The notes under the pieces are model-generated. The model searched no databases. It was not told the origin of the DNA and saw nothing but the letters and a program-made list of their open reading frames with translations. Below, one piece after another: positions 58,760-64,000 of a stretch of DNA of 64,000 bases. Source of the DNA: Bog-756 sp963839925 (GTDB lineage: Bacteria > Actinomycetota > Acidimicrobiia > Acidimicrobiales > RAAP-2); NCBI GenBank assembly GCA_963839925.1, contig CAWIWV010000001.1:806001-870000 (forward strand), given 5' to 3'. Position 1 is the first letter of the stretch. Each line of letters begins with the position of its first letter. The translations under genes were made by a program, and so were the position numbers.

Positions 58760-61587
58760 TGAGGGACCGATCGATCGGATCAGACTCTCCGGCTCGCCCC
58801 GGCGCGACGAGGGCACTGCTTTCAGCAGCTCTGTTGCTCACAATTGTGATCGGCGCTCCGATTGTGATGCACGCGGTGGGGGGTGATCCTCTTCAGCTCG
58901 GCTTCGGTGACACGGTCAGGCAGATCTCATCCCACCAGCTGAGCGGCTCCGACCTCATCGTGCATTGCTTACGGCAGGGAGCGTTGCTCGTTGCATGGAT
59001 CGGCTGGATGTGGTTGATGGTCTGTGTTGCCTTGGAGATCAGGGCACGGGTGACGGGCCGCACATCGGTGAGACTGCCCGCAAGTCGTTCAGTTCAGTCG
59101 ATGGTCGCGCTATTGGTTGGGGCTTCGCTGGCCCTTTCCTCAGTGGGGCGGGTCACTGCCACGCCGAAGATGAACCGAAATCAGCACGGCTCGGTGGTAG
59201 GTCTACTGGGGACCGACGGTCGATCGGAGTATCCGGATCCGTCGAGGACGATGCCTCTGCGGGTTATCGAGGATGAACCGCCGGACGGCCGTCCGTTCCG
59301 GCCCGCTCAGGTGAAGCCGGAAGTCCAGTCAGGAGCGACGTCAGCCGGCGATACCGCCCGGCTTCCCGTCACGTCAAGGAGTGCCACGTTGGCTGATGTG
59401 CCCGAGTTCAGGCCGACCACTTCGGAACATCTGGTCACAGCCAGAGAGACACTCTGGTCGATCGCCGGCGACAGACTTGGATCACCAATGCGATGGAGGG
59501 ATATCGCAGACCTCAACTACGGGATCGTTCAGGTCGATGGGAACGCCCTGACGTCCGAGCATTGGATTCGGCCCGGTTGGAAACTCACCCTTCCGCTCGG
59601 AAGCAGCCGGATCGAGAGGTCGAGCCCCTCCGCGCAAGCTTCACCATCGACTCTTTCTCGAGCGGATGAATCGAGGATGCCTCTCGAACGGACTCCTCTT
59701 CCGATCATGCCAATTGGGGGGAGCGTGGTCAGCGCCGGCGTTGTCAACCTCATCGATCGGATGAGGCGTGTGCAACAGCGCTACCGCGACGGGAGTGCCT
59801 ACATCAGACTTCCCGACTCTGTTCAGCGCCTCACTGAACAGAGGCTCCGGGTTGGCCAAGGGCACGAAATGATTCACGCTGCCGATCTGGCCCTCCGGAC
59901 CCTGGCTCAAACATCCATCGAGATGGGCCTTCGCCCCCCGGTCGTGGTCGGAGTCAAGGTGAAGCCTGAAACAATCGAGTTGATCGTTGATCAGCTCGAT
60001 GAGGACCTGGGCCCGGCTCCCTACTTCGCCATCGCTCCAGATCGGAGCTCGGTATCGCTCAGGCTCTCCGAGCTCGGCGCGATCGAGGACGAGACGAGGG
60101 GCAACAGGGTCGCGGCATGTCAGGCACCGCTCTTGGTGAGCGCCGGCCTTGGTCTCGAGGGTCTTGTCATGGTCAATCTGGAGGCAGTGGGGACCCTGTT
60201 CGTGGATGGAGAGCTGGGTGGCTGCGACCGTATTGGGCGGGCATTTGCGCTTGAGCTGGCAACTTCCTGTTGGAAAGATCGCTTCGACCTCAGCCTGATC
60301 GGGTTCGGCGCAGAGTTCGAGCGTTTCGGCCGGGTGGAATCGGTGACGGAGTTTTCGCCGTTCCTCGATCGACTGCATCGTCGGCGACTGAAGAGCGAGG
60401 CCCTTCTGAGTGAGTCGGGCTTCTCGTCGTTCGCTCAAGCACGATTCCATGATTCTTCGGAGCGATGGGATCCCATGGTCATCATCTGCGCACCAACGGC
60501 CGCCGATCAGGATGTGGCCGAACTGCTGGAGTTGACCTCCGACCCTCGCTTCGGAATGTCACTGATCACCCGTGCGATGCCAGGGGAACAGCGCGTGCTC
60601 AGGCTGTTGGGATCGGAGAACGTGCTCAGCGCCGAGTTGCTCAGTTCGATCATCCTGCTCCAACAGGTCAGCTCTGAGGAGCTCGATGGAGTCAACGCCC
60701 TCTTGGACACTGCCTCGGACCGGACGACCGCTCTTCGATCGGATGAGCCATACGCCAGCATTGCCGTTCGGATGCCTTCTGCCGCCTTCGATGCCCCTTC
60801 TACCTCTCCCGTGATTCTCGCCGACAATGGGATCGAAGCTACCGAACTCGATGGTGAGATCGAGAGTGAGATCGAGATCGCGGTACTCGGTCCGATCGAG
60901 ATTCACGGCGCTGCGCGGGAGTTCACAAGGGCGTGGGCAGCGGAACTCGTCGTATACCTGGCGATGCACCCGGGTGGCGCGTCCAATGATGCTTGGGCGA
61001 CTGCGTTGTGGCCCGATCGCCTGATGGCTGCTTCGAGTCTTCATTCGACCGCATCGGTTGCCAGAAGGGCGCTTGGACAAGCGCGGAACGGCCTCGATCA
61101 TCTCCCGCGATCACATGGCCGACTGGCGTTGGCGGACTCCGTCGGCACCGACTGGGGTCAGTTCGTCAAGTATGCAGAGTCGAGCAACCCGGCAAGATGG
61201 AGACGTGCTCTGGAGCTAGTCCGTGGCCGCCTCTTCGAGGGACTCCGATCTGGAGATTGGCCGACGCTCGAGGGTATCGGCCCGGCAATCGAAGCATCTG
61301 TCGTCGACCTCAGCAGTCGCTTGGCGGAATCGTGCCTGTCATCGGAGGATGCTGACGGCGCAGCATGGGCAGCTCGAAAGGGATTGCTCGTGAGCCCCTA
61401 TGACGAACGGTTGTACCGGATACTGATGCGTGCTGCTGACGCGGGCGGAAATCCCGCTGGCGTGGAGTCCGTAATGGCCGAGCTGATCAGGCTCGTGGCA
61501 GACGACATCGAGCCCCTCGACTCGGTCCATCCGAGCACCATGGATCTCTATCGCAGCCTCAGCCGAAGACGGAAAGCTGTCCGGTAG
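58756..61587 (+). CDS. Membrane protein with LysM motif, winged-helix and BTAD domain
   Basis: 943 residues. Three hydrophobic helices (about 19-41, 76-94, 115-132) are followed by a LysM-like segment, HLVTARETLWSIAGDRLGSPMRWRDIADLN ending in WIRPGWKLTLP (about 224-280). Residues about 330-680 are an unassigned globular part. At about 706-775 is a winged helix of the SARP type (IAVLGPIEIHGAAREFTRAWAAELVVYLAMHPGGASND, WPDR), then the BTAD helical domain (about 800-925; RALELVRGRLFEGL, LLVSPYDERLYRILMRAADAGG). Such proteins close actinobacterial tad operons. DNA binding at the membrane or a structural role are both possible. ATG 58756 overlaps the TadG-like stop. Confidence 0.8.
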   Translation: MMRDRSIGSDSPARPGATRALLSAALLLTIVIGAPIVMHAVGGDPLQLGFGDTVRQISSHQLSGSDLIVHCLRQGALLVAWIGWMWLMVCVALEIRARVTGRTSVRLPASRSVQSMVALLVGASLALSSVGRVTATPKMNRNQHGSVVGLLGTDGRSEYPDPSRTMPLRVIEDEPPDGRPFRPAQVKPEVQSGATSAGDTARLPVTSRSATLADVPEFRPTTSEHLVTARETLWSIAGDRLGSPMRWRDIADLNYGIVQVDGNALTSEHWIRPGWKLTLPLGSSRIERSSPSAQASPSTLSRADESRMPLERTPLPIMPIGGSVVSAGVVNLIDRMRRVQQRYRDGSAYIRLPDSVQRLTEQRLRVGQGHEMIHAADLALRTLAQTSIEMGLRPPVVVGVKVKPETIELIVDQLDEDLGPAPYFAIAPDRSSVSLRLSELGAIEDETRGNRVAACQAPLLVSAGLGLEGLVMVNLEAVGTLFVDGELGGCDRIGRAFALELATSCWKDRFDLSLIGFGAEFERFGRVESVTEFSPFLDRLHRRRLKSEALLSESGFSSFAQARFHDSSERWDPMVIICAPTAADQDVAELLELTSDPRFGMSLITRAMPGEQRVLRLLGSENVLSAELLSSIILLQQVSSEELDGVNALLDTASDRTTALRSDEPYASIAVRMPSAAFDAPSTSPVILADNGIEATELDGEIESEIEIAVLGPIEIHGAAREFTRAWAAELVVYLAMHPGGASNDAWATALWPDRLMAASSLHSTASVARRALGQARNGLDHLPRSHGRLALADSVGTDWGQFVKYAESSNPARWRRALELVRGRLFEGLRSGDWPTLEGIGPAIEASVVDLSSRLAESCLSSEDADGAAWAARKGLLVSPYDERLYRILMRAADAGGNPAGVESVMAELIRLVADDIEPLDSVHPSTMDLYRSLSRRRKAVR

Positions 61588-61600
61588 GTGCCGAACCGAC

Positions 61601-62635
61601 CTACAGCACCAGCTCCGCCATCGTCTGCAAAGTCTCCGGCGGGCCGGCAACCAACAGGGTGGTTGCGATCGACTCTCTCCACCCTTCGAGATCGTCGCGG
61701 ATCTTCTCCTTGGGGCCGATCAGGGTGGTGTCCTCGATCAGCGCGGTCGGAACGGCAGCTGCAGCCTCGTCCTTGCGCCCTTCGAGGTAGAGCTCCTGGA
61801 TCTTCTTCGCCTCGGCTTCGTAACCCATCCGGGCGAACACGTCGAAGTGGAAGTTCATCGACTTGGCCCCCATCCCTCCGATGTAGAGCGCGATGAATGG
61901 CCGGTAGTTGTCGGCGGCCCGCTCGATGTCGTCGTCGATGAGGGTCGGGGCGAACGCGATCACTTCGAAGTCGTCGGCGGTGTGCCGAGCGCCGGGTCGG
62001 GCGAAGCCCTCCGCCAACGCAGGCTCGAATGCCTTGACCGCGTTGGGTGAGAAGAAGATGGGGAACCAACCGTCGGCGATCTCGGCGGCGAGTGCCACGT
62101 TCTTCGGCCCCTCCGCTCCCAAAATGATCGGGATCTCCTTGCGCAGGGGATGCACGATCGGCTTGAGCGGCTTGCCCAGTCCCAGTCCGCCCGGGTAGGG
62201 GAGCGGATAGTGCGGACCGTCGCTGGTGACCGGCTCCTCCCGCGCGATCACCTGGCGCACGATGTCGAGGTACTCACGGGTGCGGGCGAGCGGCTTCTCG
62301 AACGACTGCCCGTACCAGCCCTCCACCACTTGGGGTCCGGACACTCCCAACCCGAGGACGAACCTGCCACCCGACAGGTGGTCCATGGTGATCGCCGCCA
62401 TCCCCATCGCCGTCGGGGTGCGAGCGGACAGCTGGCACAGCGCCGTTCCGAGTCGGACCCGCTTGGTCTGTGAGCCCCACCAGCTGAGCGGGGTGAGCGC
62501 GTCGGAACCCCAGGCCTCGGCCGTCCAGATCGAATCGAACCCCAATCGTTCCGCTTCAGCCACCAGTTCCGGAGCGTTGGGTGGAGGGCTCGCTCCCCAG
62601 TAGCCGAGCTGCAGTCCGAGCTTCATGTCCTTCAT
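61601..62635 (-). CDS. LLM-class F420-dependent oxidoreductase
   Basis: 344 residues of the luciferase-like monooxygenase fold. GLQLGYWGASPPPNAPELVAEAERLGFDSIWTAEAWGSDALTPLSWWG at the start and MAAITMDHLSGGRFVLGLGVSGPQVVEGWYG are typical of F420-dependent (mycobacterial-like) members. PIILGAEGPKNVALAAEIADGW closes the active site. ATG 62635 has AGGAGG upstream; ATG 62626 (MKLGLQLG) also has AAGGA and may be the real start. Substrate unknown. Its stop is 13 bases from the LysM/BTAD gene, convergent. Confidence 0.87.
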   Translation of the reverse strand: MKDMKLGLQLGYWGASPPPNAPELVAEAERLGFDSIWTAEAWGSDALTPLSWWGSQTKRVRLGTALCQLSARTPTAMGMAAITMDHLSGGRFVLGLGVSGPQVVEGWYGQSFEKPLARTREYLDIVRQVIAREEPVTSDGPHYPLPYPGGLGLGKPLKPIVHPLRKEIPIILGAEGPKNVALAAEIADGWFPIFFSPNAVKAFEPALAEGFARPGARHTADDFEVIAFAPTLIDDDIERAADNYRPFIALYIGGMGAKSMNFHFDVFARMGYEAEAKKIQELYLEGRKDEAAAAVPTALIEDTTLIGPKEKIRDDLEGWRESIATTLLVAGPPETLQTMAELVL

Positions 62636-62697
62636 CCTTCTTCCTCCTGGTGGTTGTCGGCCCGTCCCCGATGCTCGGGGCCGACTCGTGGACGGGC

Positions 62698-63591
62698 TCA
62701 GGCCATCGGAGCAACGATGTGCTCGGCGAACTCCTCGCAGATCGCCAACCGCGCCGCACGGACCGACTCGTGGGTGTCACCCGGCTGCATCTCCACACCC
62801 ATCCAAGGCGCACAGAACAGATCGGTGACCCCGGCGTCCTCGAGCCGGCGATACAGATCGAGATCGGGAAACGCCTGGATGGCCATGTAGATCGAGTACT
62901 CGTCGTTCTGCCGCCCGGCCTGCTTGAGCGCGTCCTTGATGGTCGCCAACTCCTCGAACGCCTTTTCCGGCAAGGCGGCACTGGTGTTCATCCAGCCGTC
63001 GCAGAGGGTGGTGGCCCGCCGAAGTGCAGCAGGGGATTCGCCACCTCCGATGAAGGGAATCGGCAGCTTCGGCGAGGGGTTCATCTGGCAGGGCGGCACG
63101 TCGTAGTGCGAACCGTGGTACTCCACCCACCCTCCGGACCAGAGGGCCCGCAGCGCGGGGATCATGTCGTCCAACCGTTTTCCGCGGTTGTGGAAGTCCT
63201 GGCCGGTCTGGATGAACTCCTCCTTGCACCATCCGACCCCGACGCCCAATCTCACCCGGTCGTGCGAGAGCACCGCAGCGGTGCCGACCGTCTTGGCGAC
63301 GGTGATCAGGTCCCGCACCGGTGCGACGTAGATCCCGGTCGTAAAGGTCATGGTGGTGGTCACCGACGACAACGCCGAGATGAGGCACATCGTGTCGGGC
63401 CACTCGGTCTCCTTCTCCCAGAAGGGAGAGCCATCCGGCGCCTCCGAGTAGGTGTAGCGCGACTCGAGGGTCTTCGGATTGAACAGGTGGTCCGAAAAGA
63501 ACACACCCGAGTAGCCCATGGCGTCGCAAGCCTTCACCAGCGGGACGATCTCTTCGGTCGGCAGGAAGGTGACAGCCAGATGGAAGCGCAT
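62698..63591 (-). CDS. LLM-class F420-dependent oxidoreductase, second copy
   Basis: 297 residues. Start MRFHLAVTFLPTEEIVPLVKACDAMGYSGVFFSDHLFNP, with TMTFTTGIYVAPVRDLITVAKTVGTAAVLSHDRVRLGVGVGWCKEEF and PIPFIGGGESPAALRRAT, typical of the F420-dependent TIGR03619-like group. Only 62 bases separate it from the first LLM gene and 9 from the P450, so all three probably form one catabolic unit. Confidence 0.87.
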   Translation of the reverse strand: MRFHLAVTFLPTEEIVPLVKACDAMGYSGVFFSDHLFNPKTLESRYTYSEAPDGSPFWEKETEWPDTMCLISALSSVTTTMTFTTGIYVAPVRDLITVAKTVGTAAVLSHDRVRLGVGVGWCKEEFIQTGQDFHNRGKRLDDMIPALRALWSGGWVEYHGSHYDVPPCQMNPSPKLPIPFIGGGESPAALRRATTLCDGWMNTSAALPEKAFEELATIKDALKQAGRQNDEYSIYMAIQAFPDLDLYRRLEDAGVTDLFCAPWMGVEMQPGDTHESVRAARLAICEEFAEHIVAPMA

Positions 63592-63600
63592 CGGGCGTGT

Positions 63601-64000
63601 TCAGCCACCGACCGGGGCGGATGGGCTGAAGGCGACAGGGATGTGCTTGACCCCGTTGATGAAGTTCGAGCGCAGCCGCTCCACCTCCCCGTCGAGGTGG
63701 ATGTCGGGCATCCGGTCCAGCAGGCGGTCATACATCACCTTGATCTCCATGCGGGCGAGATTCGCCCCGAGGCAGAAGTGAGGACCGCCGGCCCCGAAGG
63801 CCATGTGGTTGTTGGGGCTGCGCCCGATGTCGAACTGGTTCGGGCTGTCGAACACCGTCTCGTCCCGATTGGCGGAGATGTGCCAGAACACCACCTTGTC
63901 CCCCTCGGAGATCTTCTGGTCCCCCATGGTGATGTCGGCAACCGCCTGCCGGCGGAAGTGCATGACCGGCGAGACGTATCGGAGCATCTCTTCGATCGCA
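63601..64000 (-). CDS. Cytochrome P450, 3' part
   Basis: The C-terminal 132 codons of a P450; the rest lies beyond the right edge. Visible are the K-helix Glu-x-x-Arg (AIEEMLRYVSP), FWHISANRDETVFDSPNQFDIGRSPNNHMAFGAGGPHFCLGANLARMEIKV with the heme Cys in PHFCLG, and VKHIPVAFS at the end. It is most like steroid/terpenoid-type actinobacterial P450s. Linked to two LLM oxidoreductases. Confidence 0.93.
   Translation of the reverse strand, partial: AIEEMLRYVSPVMHFRRQAVADITMGDQKISEGDKVVFWHISANRDETVFDSPNQFDIGRSPNNHMAFGAGGPHFCLGANLARMEIKVMYDRLLDRMPDIHLDGEVERLRSNFINGVKHIPVAFSPSAPVGG

Overview
The window is a continuous piece of a high-GC bacterial chromosome. GTG and TTG starts are frequent, start/stop overlaps such as GTGA and ATGA are common, and mRNAs near-leaderless by sequence occur. 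Several markers point to an actinobacterium: a LexA box of the CGAAC-N4-GTTCG type, two F420-dependent LLM oxidoreductases, an FtsB-DUF501-Ppx block next to enolase, and an actinobacterial-type tad pilus locus. Secreted enzymes carrying the 42-residue 'GYWLVASDGG' repeat make the class Acidimicrobiia my best guess. That placement is inference; there is no rRNA in the window.

Layout. (1) 0-13.9 kb: a housekeeping run. The 5' part of an acyl-CoA carboxyltransferase gene on the minus strand faces a plus-strand run glmU-prs-rplY-pth-mfd-surA-like-mazG-eno-ftsB-DUF501-ppx, with several genes overlapping by a few bases. (2) 13.9-27 kb: envelope polysaccharide and lipid genes: a coiled-coil methyltransferase, a giant three-domain GT4 glycosyltransferase, two polytopic membrane proteins (GT-C-like and DUF2079-like), a GNAT acetyltransferase, a GT2-methyltransferase fusion, an SDR epimerase and a PlsC acyltransferase. 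(3) 27-39 kb: secreted and cell-wall hydrolases (NlpC/P60, carboxylesterase, SGNH hydrolase, LpqC-like esterase, two amidases, a GH1 glucosidase), plus an unusual tRNA with a UAA anticodon. (4) 39-46 kb: cytochrome P450, crotonase, dienoyl-CoA-reductase-like SDR, acyl-CoA dehydrogenase, trpD, and a DnaQ exonuclease-GIY-YIG nuclease behind a LexA box. (5) 46-51 kb: small conserved proteins (zinc ribbon, thioredoxin-like, DUF5666, DUF503), threonine aldolase and EttA. (6) 51.6-61.6 kb: an eleven-gene tad/Flp pilus operon, less GC-rich than its surroundings, starting from a well-formed promoter and ending in a membrane protein that joins a LysM motif to a SARP-like winged helix and BTAD domain. 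(7) 61.6-64 kb: two LLM oxidoreductases and the 3' part of a second P450, all on the minus strand.

Points of most interest are the tad operon with its membrane-tethered LysM/BTAD protein, the tRNA with leucine features but a short variable region, the SOS box in front of the DnaQ/UvrC-like nuclease, the coiled-coil methyltransferase next to a triple glycosyltransferase, and an amidase that has lost a zinc histidine. Two genes (glmU and the first tadE) are each broken by what looks like one missing G in a run of four. I read these as probable base-calling errors rather than real pseudogenes. glmU additionally ends before the acetyltransferase active site, and that cannot be explained by the same error.
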